The notes: a model not told the origin generated them from the letters alone. Positions 49,901-60,826 are shown, counted from the stretch's first letter. The stretch: DNA of 64,000 nt from Bilabrum cf. latius (GCA_965178125.1 OZ237750.1:248001-312000); one strand, 5' to 3'. Made by a program: numbers and translations.

Positions 49901-52716
49901 CACGCAAGTACTTCGACAAGGTGCCTCGCTAGACTGCAACACTGCGGACTCGGCGGGAGGTTCTGTTTGGCGGCCGCACACCGAGGAAGGCCCCGTCCCT
50001 TGCCGAGTTCAAAGCCCTCCCACGAGTCGAGCGTGTACTGGCAGCACTGAACTATGGTTGCCCCCTAGCCATCGTGGACGAGGTGCCCAAAGAGCACGAT
50101 CTAGACTACAAGGACCGTAAGCTGTCTCCGGAAGAAAAGTGGGAGATCGCCTGCGAGATCGGGCGCTCCATGCGGGCTGGCGAGCGTGACTTCGTGTCAC
50201 CCAAAGATTTCGACACAGCCCGGGCCCGGCCGCTGGTGATCCCCAAGAAGGACTCGACAAAGCTACGGTTCCTTCAGGACTCCTCACTCAAGGTGAACGG
50301 CCAGCGTACCGGTCTGAACAAGGCCATCGACTACAGTGCAGCCACGCCTGTGCAGCAGACGAGCAGCATGGACGTGCTGCGCTCGGCAGCCGCAGCAGTT
50401 CGATCCTGCCCCAAGCGTGCCAGCGGATACGTCGTCGACATTTCCTCGTACTTTCGGGTCCTGCCGGTGGCAGTGGAGGATCTCCAATACAACCTGATCA
50501 AGCTGCCCGACGGGCGCATCGTGCAAGACTTCAGGCTCTCTATGGGCAGCTCATCATCTCCCGCGTTCGCAACTACGATCAGTTCGGCTTTGGCCCAAGC
50601 CCTCGAGGAGCAGTCCATTGGCAGGGCCATGCGACCCGGACGGAGACACAAGCAGAAGCAACGACGCCGGCAGCAGCAGCACGCCAACGCCCAATCCAGC
50701 ACGACGGACCAGGCGCCCCAGGCGAACTCGTCAGCAACGTCCACCCCGCCTGCCGCTAGCACGACAACGGGACAGGTCAAGACGGCCCAAGACTAGTCCC
50801 GCCATTGGTAGGTCGAAAATGAGGTGTTTGTAGATGACTTTGCCTGCCTCGGCGGAGATCACGAAGTCGATGCATGGGCAATTCGAGCCATGGGGCAGCT
50901 GGACTCCACAAACTTCCCCGTCAGCATCTCGAAAGCATTGAAGCAAGGGGCCCCAGCCCCGGTGTTCGAGTACTTGGGCCTCACCTACGACTTGATCAAA
51001 CACGAGGTGCGGTGCCCTAAGGACAAGGCCACCGACGTCCTGCGCAGACTGCACGAGGCACTCACGACGAAGGGGATGCTGCTGTCTAGCTTTGAGACCT
51101 TGGTCGGCAAGTTGTCCTTCCTGTCGGGCGCACTTTATGGTATGCGCGGTGCTCTACGTCCCCTGTATGACGCCAAGGGCTGGGCCCTTCACAAGTAGGC
51201 CAGCCGGTCACGACCAGGTGAGGTGTGGGTCCCCACCTCCTTCGTGTCCAAGGGTGGCTTCACAGTTGGGGAAATCCTCGAGGGATTCCAGGTGGCTATC
51301 CAGCGCAAAGGCGGGCGCAGTTTTCCGATGCGGGGCACCATTGACTGTCCCATCATTCGCACTGATGCGTCGGTGACAGGCTACGGCGCCGAGCTACTTC
51401 TCCACGACACGGACGGAAACATCACATCGCACACCGGCATCCACGGCACTTGGCCGCATCGCCTAGAGGCGAAGGATGTAGCGGCGGCAGAACTTGCAAC
51501 ATGTTTGTTGGCACTGGCGCATTGGCGACAGCACCTGCGTGGACGTGTGGTGCGTTTGTGGTGTGATAATGATGCTTCCGTGTAGCTGATACGCTACGGC
51601 AGACCCAAGAGCCACATCATGGCAGCCTTACTTCGCCCTATCTTCGTACTGCAGACAACGCAAGATGTGCAGATTCACGTGAAACACATTCCTGGCGAGG
51701 ACAACATCGTTGCGGACGCTTTGAGCCGCGGCTCACAGGAGGCATACACGCACCTGGACGCGGTGTATCAGGTCGACTGTCCCACGCCGATCTGGAGGAC
51801 CTTGTACAAGCACGACCATTTCACGCTGGTGGCCACTCTGGACTCAGTGGGTTGCGCACGGCGTGGGGGCACTTCGACAACTTCCTCACGTGGTACGACA
51901 TCGACCGCAGCTTCATGGACGGGCATCTTCCAGCAGCTCGCAGACTCTTCGCGTTCAGGCTCAATGCAGCGCTCTCGAGATTTGCAGTCTTCTTAGGGGA
52001 ATGTTCGCCTCTCAGTGGCGGCACCATCGCTACATACACCAGAAATGCCTAGCGAGTCGTCATCGAGTCCACAGGAGCGTGCGGCGTCCCACGGTCAAGC
52101 TAGCTCGACAGCATCCTCCGGTACTACCACAAAGCATCGCCATCGGCGCACCCGTTGCGTCGATCTTCAGCCCCACTCCGCGCAATCCGACGGTGTTTCT
52201 CGACAGCCGGTTGCAGCACAACAGAGTAGGCTGCTCGGGCAGCTGTCTGTCTCTGCTTCTGTGGGGGCCTCCGGCTGGGAGAGCTCGTCGGTGCGTCCAG
52301 ACGACAAGCCGGCCTCCAATGGCAGCAAGTGCAGTTCATCACGCGAGACGGACGCATCCATGGTGTTGCCATCCGCCTGGGCCTCCACAAAGCCGACGGT
52401 CCAGCCAAGTTCTCCATCCAAGCCGCAGAGCCCATCGCAGTCCATTGCAGAGCCGGACGATGGGCAGTCACAGGCAGCAGGTTCTGCGGCGTGCGAGCCT
52501 TCGTGGCGTGGGCAGCAGCGAGCCACGCCCCAACTGCAGGCGCAGACGAAGACTACGCCCGGTAGCTGGCGCTCAGCTGCCCCACGTCAGGGCCAGTCTT
52601 CGTGGCGAACACGAAGCCGATCGTCAAGGCGCAGGTCGTACGGGCGCTCCGCAGCTTCTGCTCACGAGAAGTTGCAGGAGCGGTGCACGGACATTCCATC
52701 CGCATCGCGGCAGTGA
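46957..52716 (+). CDS. DIRS polyprotein: Gag-like, reverse transcriptase, RNase H
   Basis: A single frame from ATG 46957 to TGA 52714 with about a dozen TAG codons; by domain content it is functional to about 51,800. The N-terminal part (to about residue 1,000) is Pro/Ser/Gly-rich and has no recognised domain, with an Arg/Gly tract near 49,300-49,400. RT motifs: VVDISSYFRVLP (motif A, about 50,432-50,467), LSMGSSSSPAF (motif B) and FVDDF (motif C, about 50,828). RNase H follows with TDAS, AAELA, CDND and ADALSR. An about 75-residue Gln/Lys-rich insertion separates RT motifs B and C. The frame overlaps the recombinase frame for about 900 bases; the last part may not be translated as protein. 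Confidence 0.8.
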
Positions 52717-52910
52717 TGTGTTTGGACCGTGCTGGGGTCGCCTTCGAGGTCATTAGGCGATTCGGCAGATGGAAGTCGGCATCTGCATGCGAGGTGTACT
52801 TGCGGGGCGTCAGGGAAGGCTTGCCTCCTCTGGAGCTCGGCGGCAGGAGCCTCGATTTGAACAGGCCAGTGTGGGTGCTGGCCAGCGCGCTGCGGCTGAA
52901 CTTGGAGTGA
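51783..52910 (+). CDS. DIRS tyrosine recombinase
   Basis: Open in the -1 frame relative to the polyprotein, ending in TGA. Catalytic set: Arg in GGLRLGELVG, His-Ser-Ile-Arg, Trp in RFGRW and Tyr in CEVYLR, the R-HxxR-W-Y signature. It joins the circular DNA copy into the target without duplication. Four TAG codons are read as Gln. No ATG was found near the start, so the position given is a frame boundary; expression by -1 frameshifting from the overlapping polyprotein is plausible. Confidence 0.75.
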
Positions 52911-52950
52911 GCCACACAGCCGCAGCGTACAAGACATGGCGGTAAGATTT

Positions 52951-53080
52951 GGCGGAGTAGTGCACGTGCTCTTCCCAGCCCCGGTCAGTCCGGTCAAGGG
53001 TAGCGCACAGGCACAGCTTTGTCAGGTCTTGCCATGTCTGATTGTTAACGAGACTAGGTTGCGCGTACACTCTGGCATCA
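52951..53080 (+). repeat. DIRS split repeat B1
   Basis: 130 bases GGCGGAGTAG...GGCATCA, identical in span to B2. B1 joins A2 directly, giving the internal copy of the circular junction. Confidence 0.88.
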
Positions 53081-53256
53081 TGATCCTAACGCCGGATGGG
53101 GTTCGGTGTTGATGCCAGAGTGGGAGCGCGTGAACGTCTCGTTGCGTTCCGATGGCGGTTGCGACCGGGAAGGTGCGACCAAGCCAACGGATTGCTTGCG
53201 ATGACGCGCATACCCTCTCTGTGTTCAGGAGAGGGGCGGAGATTGGGTAATTTTTG
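53081..53256 (+). repeat. DIRS split repeat A2
   Basis: Second copy of A1, followed by a 26-base pyrimidine-rich spacer and then B2. Confidence 0.88.
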
Positions 53257-53282
53257 CCCACCCTCCCAACCCCCTCCTCCTC

Positions 53283-53412
53283 GGCGGAGTAGTGCACGTG
53301 CTCTTCCCAGCCCCGGTCAGTCCGGTCAAGGGTAGCGCACAGGCACAGCTTTGTCAGGTCTTGCCATGTCTGATTGTTAACGAGACTAGGTTGCGCGTAC
53401 ACTCTGGCATCA
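53283..53412 (+). repeat. DIRS split repeat B2
   Basis: Second copy of B1; ends GGCATCA and forms the right edge of the retrotransposon. Confidence 0.88.
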
Positions 53413-53599
53413 GAAAGAAATCCATTCGCATACGAATGACCCAGTATCGGGTATGTATCTGGAATTATTTGGAGGTCAATGTCAGTGTGAAACCAAACGT
53501 TCAAGAGTTATGAAAATGGCGTCCATTTTAAGAGGAAAAGGAATATCCAAGAAGAATGCCCTAAAACAGGCTTGGAAAATATTTGCCTACGATACTTAA
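53413..53599 (+). pseudogene. 3' part of the split papain-fold viral gene
   Basis: 187 bases completing the gene interrupted at 46752; the first base closes the codon opened on the left and the frame ends in TAA. It encodes about 62 residues including a GGQCQCETKRSR stretch and a Lys-rich helix. Nothing suggests independent translation. Confidence 0.7.
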
Positions 53600-53635
53600 A
53601 TCTAACTCTATAGTATAATACTATAGAATACAAAA

Positions 53636-53908
53636 ATGACACTCAGTCATTCAGAAAGAAAAGAACAGGATAAGCTGTATGCCCGTGAATACTACCGGAA
53701 AAACAAGGAAAAACTTGGCGAGTAGATACAATGCTCGTGTGGTGGCGTATATAAGAAGTACAATAAATCACATCATTGTAGAACAAAAAAACACCTTGAT
53801 TGGCTTAAAAAAGAGGAAGACACAAAAAGGGAACAAATTAACATAATGGATGAACTTGATAGTTTGCGACAGGAAATTGAGAAGCTTAAGGAAAAACAGA
53901 CTATTTAA
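53636..53908 (+). CDS. Small zinc-finger-like viral protein
   Basis: 90 residues ending in TAA. CSCGG...HHCRTKKH (residues about 33-52) has the Cys-x-Cys...His...His spacing of short C2H2-like fingers found in large and Polinton-like viruses; the C-terminus is a coiled coil (DELDSLRQEIEKLKEKQ). Preceded by TATAGTATAATACTATAGAA. Convergent with PolB; the two stops are 1 base apart. Confidence 0.65.
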
Positions 53909-53909
53909 T

Positions 53910-55751
53910 TCAATCTTTTCTAAAAAGTTTCTTCTTACTGTGAATAATTTGACATTCACCTGATTGCTCCAACTTCATACCCCCAAGGTTCGTTGACAAC
54001 TTTAGAGGTAATTCTTTCTCACTAATGAAACCATCCGTATTGACATAGTGAATGTTTTCAAGATATGGCTCAATCATTTTGGACAATTTACTTCGTCCAA
54101 GTCCAGTCAGAAAGGGACCTATTCTTGCGTAGGCTGTTTTGTAATCGTACTCTTCGTCATAGAGTGTACCCGATACAAGTCGTCCAGATGCTTTAGGATA
54201 CGCGTTCTTTAATTGTCTAAAATTCATACAATCACCATCTCGGAGTGTTTTTGTGATTGTGTTTTTCTAACATAGAGAACCCCAGATGTTGTTCAGTATC
54301 TCTTTCGCACACTTCAATCCCTATTTTTTATAACCGTACAATCGCTCAATCATCGTTTTGAACAGTCCATTTGCCTTCACCCTTGTTGTCTCATCGTAAA
54401 GTAAAGCGTTGGCTTCTCCGTCTTCAATAAGTGACACCTAAGCGCCCGTCTCAATCGCTCGGTTGATGTCATATTGAGTATAATAATTGTTTTTTCTTTT
54501 TTGTACCAATTTAGAATTGATATTTTCAATATGTACCCTAAAAATGCCGTACGGATAGAAACCACTTGAAGGTACTTCAAATTTTACGAACTTACCCCTT
54601 CTAACCGGAAATGTAAATGTACCCTTCATAATACTTGGATAAAATGAGTTAATATCGTACTGGTATGCGTTTTTTAATGTAGTATTCTTGTTTGCCCAAT
54701 TCAATCCACCACCCGAGGCTTTAGAAATCCATAGTGCTTCAACTTGGTCAATCGGGTCGGCAGGGTAAAGTTTGGAAAACTTACTGAAATACGACTTTAC
54801 AAATAGGGATGTTCTAAACATAAATCGTGATAAATCCATATATCCACCCGTCTCCTTTGATAAAGCCCTTACATTTTTCATCCGTTCTTCGTGTTTTGTT
54901 CGTAGTTCTTCCTTGGATTTAACGTCAAGGATGAAATTCTCCTTAAAAACCGATGTAATGCCTTCTGATTGATATTCACGGTCTCCATCAAATAGTAAAT
55001 AAGAATTCTCGGATTGATACAAGCGGGTTATTAGTCTACACGGTTCTTTAGACGGCGGTGTAAATAATTCTTTCTAACTAATGGGGGGAACATACTTGTA
55101 ATGCCCATTTGTTAATGAAACAGTTAGAAGACGGTCAAAATGAGTTTTTCCAGATGTGTATTCAAAGTCGCCTACAACATGAATGCGTAATTCAAGTTCG
55201 TCTTCTATCTCTGGTATTCTTCTGTAATCGATTGGGTCATCACGCCCAATTTTCAAGAGTTCTTTGAGGTCGGACTTCGACAATCTTTTAATAGTAGTTT
55301 TCCATTTGCCTTTTGCGTTCTTTACATTTACCTTACGACCAACTGAAAAAGGAAAAGCCTATTTTATAGCGTTATATAAACAATCGTTATGTTCGTCAGC
55401 ACCGCCTTCTGGTTCTGGCTTTCTAATAAGCAGTAGTTCAAAAGAATTCAATTTTCTATATTCGTCGTCATCGTCGTCTTCGTAACCCGCCCATAAACTA
55501 TCTTGATTTTCTAAATCATCTGTAGTAATCCAAGTGCTTCTTGTTCGCCAACCTGTATCTTGAAAATTGATATTCACCTTAAATTTAAAGTCATCAAACG
55601 GATTTTCACCACCATCGTCGTAATCACGAATAAATTCCAAGACATCTTTTACGGTGATAAGGTCCTCGCTCTCAAATCGCATACTCCATATTGGTTTCCC
55701 ATTAAGACGCAATTTGGTTCTTTGGGGTTCCATAAAATCGATTTCGGGCAT
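53910..55751 (-). CDS. Family B DNA polymerase, protein-primed type
   Basis: 613 residues ending in TGA. Motif A is YDINSFYPSIM (about residue 365), motif B a helix with NNIWGSLCQK (about 487; its Q is TAG) and motif C YVNTDGF (about 569), where the first Asp of DTD is Asn. A weak VVGDFEY element near residue 190 may be an exonuclease remnant. The length is short for a Polinton PolB (usually about 1,000 residues or more) and closer to the compact polymerases of virophages and Polinton-like viruses. It would replicate the element from its protein-capped ends; the terminal protein is not identified. About five TAG codons. Confidence 0.8.
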
Positions 55752-55808
55752 TCTATAGTATCTAATATATTATAGAATACGATAATTATTCTTAAGGTAT
55801 GAACTCAC

Positions 55809-57470
55809 TCACTTCTCAATTTTACAGAGGAATTTAGAAAGTTTCCCTTTTTTGTTCTTTGGTGGGTTCTCTTTTATCCATTTTTGAATAGCGATGCTAT
55901 TCTCAACACTCAGCTGTTTCTGGATTTTCTTATGGACTTTTTCCGTCGGTGTAATCTCCTTTTCTAATTCCAACTATTCAATCGTTTCCTACTGCTATGC
56001 GACTTGTTTCTGTAGTTCTCTTATCTACTCTCGAAGAACATCTACCTCGGATTTTGCTTTTTCCATCTCAGCAGAATGACGAAGTGCCTAAAATTTAGAT
56101 TGGAAGCCTTTTAGTAAGTCTGCGTGTTTCACATTAAATTCTTGTTTTCTCTATTTGTTCATCGTTGAATGAACACCCACCTCTGACAATAGTGTTTTAA
56201 TCATAGGTGTACCAAGGTTCTTCACTCTACCGTTCAGTTCCTACTTTAGATAATTGCGGAATTCCAAGACTGTCATTTTAAAATCTCTGCCTTCGTCCAG
56301 CCACTCTTCTTTTAGAATTTTTAAAACCGGATGTGCGCCATCAAGAATTCCTTTGTAAAAATTCTTTGATTTTGGTGCGAATTGTCCTGTAAAGTCTGGT
56401 GATGTATCATAGATTTCAACCAATAACATATAAAATGCCTTAGCCACTTCTGGATTTTCTGTAAAACGTTTTAGTGTTGTAAAGTATTCTTTGTCTCCTT
56501 TCTTAGATGTATTCACATCCAAAACACAATATCTACGGATTTCCTCGGTGATTTTGATTGGACTATCATTCGTATCAATAATTAAATTGAATGTATTGGG
56601 ACGACTTTCGGATTTGACAAACTTCTCATTACATGAAAAGTGTTTTTCCGTAATAAGATTTCTTAGCGTTGCCTACATGGCGTCCCAAATAGTTTGCGAG
56701 GCTTTTGGAATTTCATTAAAATTGACTAATAGTTTCCCGTCCAGAATTGAGTTGAAGGCGTCGGGTTGAAGCATCTTGTGTGTAAGCGTCTATAGTGTAA
56801 GGGTATATCCGAGTAGTTTTCTCATAAGGAAGGTAATAATCATCGATTTACCAGTTCCTTGTGGAGATTTCAAATATAGTGCTGTACCCAACTTCTTTCC
56901 GCCCACAATAACGTGAGCCAACCATTTCATCACAAAATCACACTATTCTTTGTCTTCTGAAGTCCACACCTTCTGGATATGTTCATAAATCATAGTCGCG
57001 CCTGCTTTTGCGTCTTCGGATAAATCCTCTATGTTTCCACAGTTTTCCCGTGTAAGTATAGGTGAACCCATAACGTTAATTGTTTGATTGTCGTAATCCA
57101 CGGTAGGTGAATTGAATTTTCTTACAATCGTAAATACGTCGGTATTCTCATTTAAGAACCAGTCTCGTGCTGACCAAGTCTTTACTCTTTTGTTGCCCAC
57201 AATCGCGTATATACAGTGTCCCCCAATCAGGTAATTTTCAGTAATATTTTTATTCGTAAGGAACTACCAGACTGGTTTCTGGGGTTCGTCATCACTTATG
57301 TTATTCCGATTTAATTCAGATGCTATTAGAAAATACACCCCGCCACCTTGCTCGTGGGTGCGGTAGAAGTATTGTTTAAGGTATTGAATACATTCCTCTT
57401 GTTTTCCGGCATTACATAGGTCCATAAGGCTTTTTGACGAATACGCTTTAGTCGGCAGAGTGAATGACAT
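55809..57470 (-). CDS. Superfamily 3 helicase
   Basis: 553 residues ending in TGA with about nine TAG codons. Walker A SPQGTGKS (about 200), Walker B LLVNFNEIP (about 245) and the SF3 sensor IIDTNDSPI (about 297) are all present in the expected order. The C-terminal 130 residues are a coiled coil. In Polinton-like viruses such helicases unwind the genome alongside PolB, whose start lies 57 bases downstream on the same strand. The upstream motif is TATAGTACAACAACAAAA. Confidence 0.85.
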
Positions 57471-57527
57471 TTTTGTTGTTGTACTATAGAATACGAAAAT
57501 AATCCTTAAGGTACGATACGGGGCATC

Positions 57528-58583
57528 TCAATTTTCTATATCCCACTCCAAAATTAAATTAGGAGCAATTTCTTGGATTTTATTCTTTGGTTCCCACGTC
57601 CAATGTTCTGGTTCTGGAAAATCTTTCCATTCTATTTGATATTCTGTTTCGTTCTCGGATTTTATCTTTTTTGGGATAAAAATTGTCTGAGCATCTCGAT
57701 TATTGTCCTCATTATCAAAGTCGATAATCTGTAATTCCTCTTTTGGATAAGCCACTAAATCATCCTAATCCACAACATATAAGGGTGGTTGTCCGGGTCT
57801 TAATAACACTTTTGTAACCGTTTTGATTTCTGGATTATAGCGTAAATCGGAAGCACGAAAATTTCCGGATAATTTTTGCTGTAAATTTGTAGCCTTTCTG
57901 GGTTCTTCTAAAGGTATTCTTACGCGTGTCCCTTCTTCCAATACATTACAAGCGTCTCCTTTGCACTACGTAAAGTCGAAGTGTTCTGGGGGTAAAGGTG
58001 GTTCTTCCATATATTTTTCCAGTTGATATTCATTATAGTTTTCGATGATGTTTGGGAGCATATCCACCCATTCTACGCTTTCATTACCTGTATTTAACTC
58101 ATTTACGTTCTGTAGGGTAAATATGGCTTTTCCCAACGTTTTATTTAAGTTTTCCACTAATGCCTGTTGACGATGGCGACCTGGTTTATTTCTTCGTACA
58201 AATACGTCGGTCTCTTCTAAATATCTTTGTAAAGCATTGAATTCTTTTCCATTATCTATTTCCAAACGGTACTGCGGTTTCTGGACATTTCCACGATTGA
58301 AAATCTTTTTTGATGCCTTTAATACTTCGTTCTAACGCTTGGTTTTGAGCGGTTCAGCATCGGCCTACTTTGTGTGTAAATCAATAGCGGTTAATGCGTA
58401 TTTATAATTCTTGTCGTGGGGTAATGATAATAAATCCATTTGTACCACTTGGTGAGGTTCTGGTACATTTACGTGGGGTCTATTTACTCCTTTGGGTCGT
58501 TTTGGTCGTTTCATTAAATTTACAATACGACTGTTGGGATAAATGTTTAGGGATTGTAATATTCTTTCAAAGGCGCTACTCAT
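57528..58583 (-). CDS. Retroviral-type (rve) integrase with C-terminal chromodomain
   Basis: 351 residues ending in TGA. DDE residues: Asp in QMDLLSLP (about 49), Asp in EIDNGKEF (about 109) and Glu in LVENLNKTLGK, 34 residues after the second Asp. The last about 50 residues (EYQIEWKDFPEPEHWTWEP) form a chromodomain, as in Polinton/Maverick and mavirus integrases, likely guiding insertion to modified chromatin. It can account for the GTTGG target duplication. Four TAG codons. Confidence 0.87.
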
Positions 58584-58648
58584 TTGCTATATAGTTGTAT
58601 CATTCTCCTTACTTTTGTAAAGTAGGGAAAATAATTCTTGGGAAAAAA

Positions 58649-58888
58649 TCATTTGGTTTTGGTACTTTCGTGCCATTCAACTACAATTTGACTTAAATCT
58701 GTAGCCTCCTCAAAGTCAGCAAGCAGGTCATCGTCATCATCATAATTAATCCAAATAATAGTCTTTGTAAATTCAAGGTACTTTTTGGCCATATCGTATG
58801 CTTCTCGTGTTGTAATAAACGGGACTGATTTAAGACATTCTTTGGTCGCCAAGATGTAATTCTCGAGTTCCTTTTGTGATTTTGCCAT
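58649..58888 (-). CDS. Unrecognised 79-residue acidic protein
   Basis: Frame from ATG 58888 to TGA 58649; the start is chosen because CTATAGTACAACCACAAAA, the same leader as before the helicase gene, directly precedes it. It ends in an acidic region (NYDDDDDLLADFEE). It is the outermost gene on the right. No family recognised. Confidence 0.5.
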   Translation of the reverse strand: MAKSQKELENYILATKECLKSVPFITTREAYDMAKKYLEFTKTIIWINYDDDDDLLADFEEATDLSQIVVEWHESTKTK

Positions 58889-59061
58889 TTTTGTGGTTGT
58901 ACTATAGACTACGTAAGTTATGCTTAAGGTACGACATTTCCACTTTAGGCCATCAATTTTTGCGTTTTTAATTAGGGAGTTGGAAAACATTTATAATTTG
59001 TTTTTTATTTTCCTTTTGATTTTTATGGTGGCATCATAGGAGTTACAACATTTAATTTTAA

Positions 59062-59957
59062 TCTTTGAAAAAGATATCAAAAGAGCGGAGGGCAAAGCCC
59101 GAGCATCTTGGGAACTTAATTTATTCTTTCTAAGTCTCTTATAATTGACCTGTAAAATTGACAAGTTTTTTGGGGACTTTTCGAAAGGGACTTAAAATAC
59201 GTTTTCGTTTTCCTTTTAATTTTAATGGTGGCATCATTGGAATTATAACATTTAATTTTAATTGGAAAATATATTTATTCTTTCTAAGTCTCTTATAATT
59301 GACCTGTCAAATCTCTCAATTTTTGGGGGACTTTTCCAAAGGGACTTAAAATACAATTATAATTTGTTTTCGTTTTCCTTATAATGTATCATCTCTTGGG
59401 TAATCGGTTTGGTTGCTTCGGAGAACAATTTAGTCGCTTGGGAAATCCTTGGGAAATCCTTGGGAAATCCTTGGGAAATCCTTGGGAAATCCTTGGTCGG
59501 TTCATCGGTCGGTTCATCGGTTTGTCGCTTGGTGTAACTACCTTGTTCTCTTGATAAAATACCTTGTTCTCTTGGGAAAATCCTCGGTTGGTCTCTTGGT
59601 CTCTTGGGAATTCATCCTTTCGTTCCTACAGCAAACACAGAGAGGTTTTTGACACTTGGTTAATTTCTTCATTTTTTCCTACTTTACTAAAACATCTCTG
59701 TCTTTGCTGTTAGAGTTTATAAGGGGGATAAAGATTAGAATTCTTCAATTTACCCCTACTTCGTAGGAGTAAATTTTATATCTGAAAATGGGTACATAGA
59801 GGGGTTCTATAGGGGTTCTTGGGGAACCCCTTGGGAAATCATCTAGGTTTATAGGGAAAACACTTGAGTTGCTAAATATGCCTTTAAAGGAGGGGCGAGC
59901 GTAGCGTAGCCCTCGTCCTCAACGCTTGGTGTACCTACCACCACCGTTGTCCCCCCC
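59062..59957 (-). repeat. Right terminal inverted repeat of element 2
   Basis: Inverted partner of 36,884-37,771, ending in seven C. Five GGGAAATCC units and two GGTTCATC units (59,440-59,520). It carries an extra internal partial duplication (about 59,130-59,350) around TAAGTCTCTTATAATTGACC. Confidence 0.85.
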
Positions 59958-59962
59958 GTTGG
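59958..59962. repeat. Target-site duplication GTTGG, right
   Basis: Matches 36879-36883. Host sequence resumes with CCTAGGCCTACACACTCTTC, related to 29,975-29,992. Confidence 0.75.
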
Positions 59963-60050
59963 CCTAGGCCTACACACTCTTCAAAAAAGCTCGCACGGAG
60001 TTGGGACTGTCCCAGCCACCACACTGCTACAGATCCAGGATCTCAACACC

Positions 60051-60606
60051 CTAGGCATTCAGAGCCGAGGCCGCCGTACCAAGAAGAGAGTGACCAGTGA
60101 CAGAGGGATGGGATGTCCTGTGGCAGCCTGCATCTCCCGCGCCGCCCGCGCCGCCGACAGCCCCGAGAGCACATGGGAGTCGCCGGAACCCCCCACCGGG
60201 CCGGATGTCAACCACGCGTCGAGCGTCACCGCCGCGGACGCCCCGGTGTGGCGCCTGAGCCAATCGAGGAAGACCCGGAGGCCGCACGTGCGGGCCAATG
60301 GGAGGGCCGCTGCGACGGAGACGATCCGACTCTTCCGGCTCTTGGTTGGTGCAGAGCTGTGCAGGGAAGCTGAGGATCCGACCGGCGTCGTCACACGTGA
60401 GCTGGCAAAACCCCCATGCAGATACCCCGGCTGGCATCGGACGGGTCGACAGGAACAAGCTCGCCCAGCTGGAAGCCCCCCACAAAGCAGAGACCAGCTG
60501 CGGCCCATGCCGCGCTCCAGGTGTCGCCGGCGAACCAGGCGCCAACGGACCGGAGTGGGATGAGCGCCTTGGAGACGATCTCGGAGAACACCGCCCGCAG
60601 TACCAA
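60051..60606 (-). pseudogene. Diverged copy of the 29,993-30,616 open frame
   Basis: Closely similar nucleotide sequence to the segment downstream of copy C, but small indels break the frame (the first about 65 residues match, then the frame shifts). It lies between the right end of element 2 and the 3' flank of copy D. Confidence 0.35.
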
Positions 60607-60826
60607 GGAGATCCGCAGCAGTCATGTGAATTGCGATCTGAGAGTGATGGATCATTCTACTGGCTGGATCCTTTGTATTCTACGAATGTACATAAGCTAA
60701 AGCAATAGCAAAAGCAAAAGCAAGCCAAGCGAATCGCGCCCTCGCATCCCCAGATCCGGATAGAACATCATCCAAGCTCCAAGGGAACTGACACATGAAG
60801 CACCAAATTGCTTCTCTCCGCCATGC

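Larger units (their letters stand above)
46753..53412 (+). mobile_element. DIRS/Ngaro-type tyrosine-recombinase retrotransposon
   Basis: A 6,660-bp GC-rich element with split direct repeats in the order A1 - genes - B1 - A2 - B2 (A 176 bp, B 130 bp), the hallmark of Ngaro/PAT-type DIRS elements. It encodes RT, RNase H and a tyrosine recombinase and has no DDE integrase. No target duplication is present: removing bases 46753-53412 restores the viral reading frame exactly. Base composition is like the host genes and unlike the surrounding virus. Its frames use TAG as Gln. Confidence 0.9.
36884..59957. mobile_element. Element 2: integrated Polinton-like virus (with nested retrotransposon)
   Basis: A 23,074-bp AT-rich insert bounded by about 0.9-kb inverted repeats that start GGGGGGGACAACGG, with 5-bp GTTGG duplications outside. 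Without the nested 6,660-bp retrotransposon it is about 16.4 kb. Gene content is that of Polinton/Maverick-type and Polinton-like viruses: rve integrase with chromodomain, SF3 helicase, PolB, FtsK/HerA-type ATPase, Ulp1-type protease, capsid-like and penton-like proteins. Structural genes lie on the left, mostly on the plus strand, and replication genes on the right on the minus strand. All genes can be read without breaks once TAG is Gln, except the one split by the retrotransposon. Most starts are preceded within about 30 bases by TATAGTA/TATACTA-like motifs. Confidence 0.88.

Noticed and set aside
53022-53504. 160-residue minus-strand frame across the right end of the retrotransposon
   Set aside because: It spans repeats B1, A2 and B2 and the virus junction, so it cannot be an ancestral gene.
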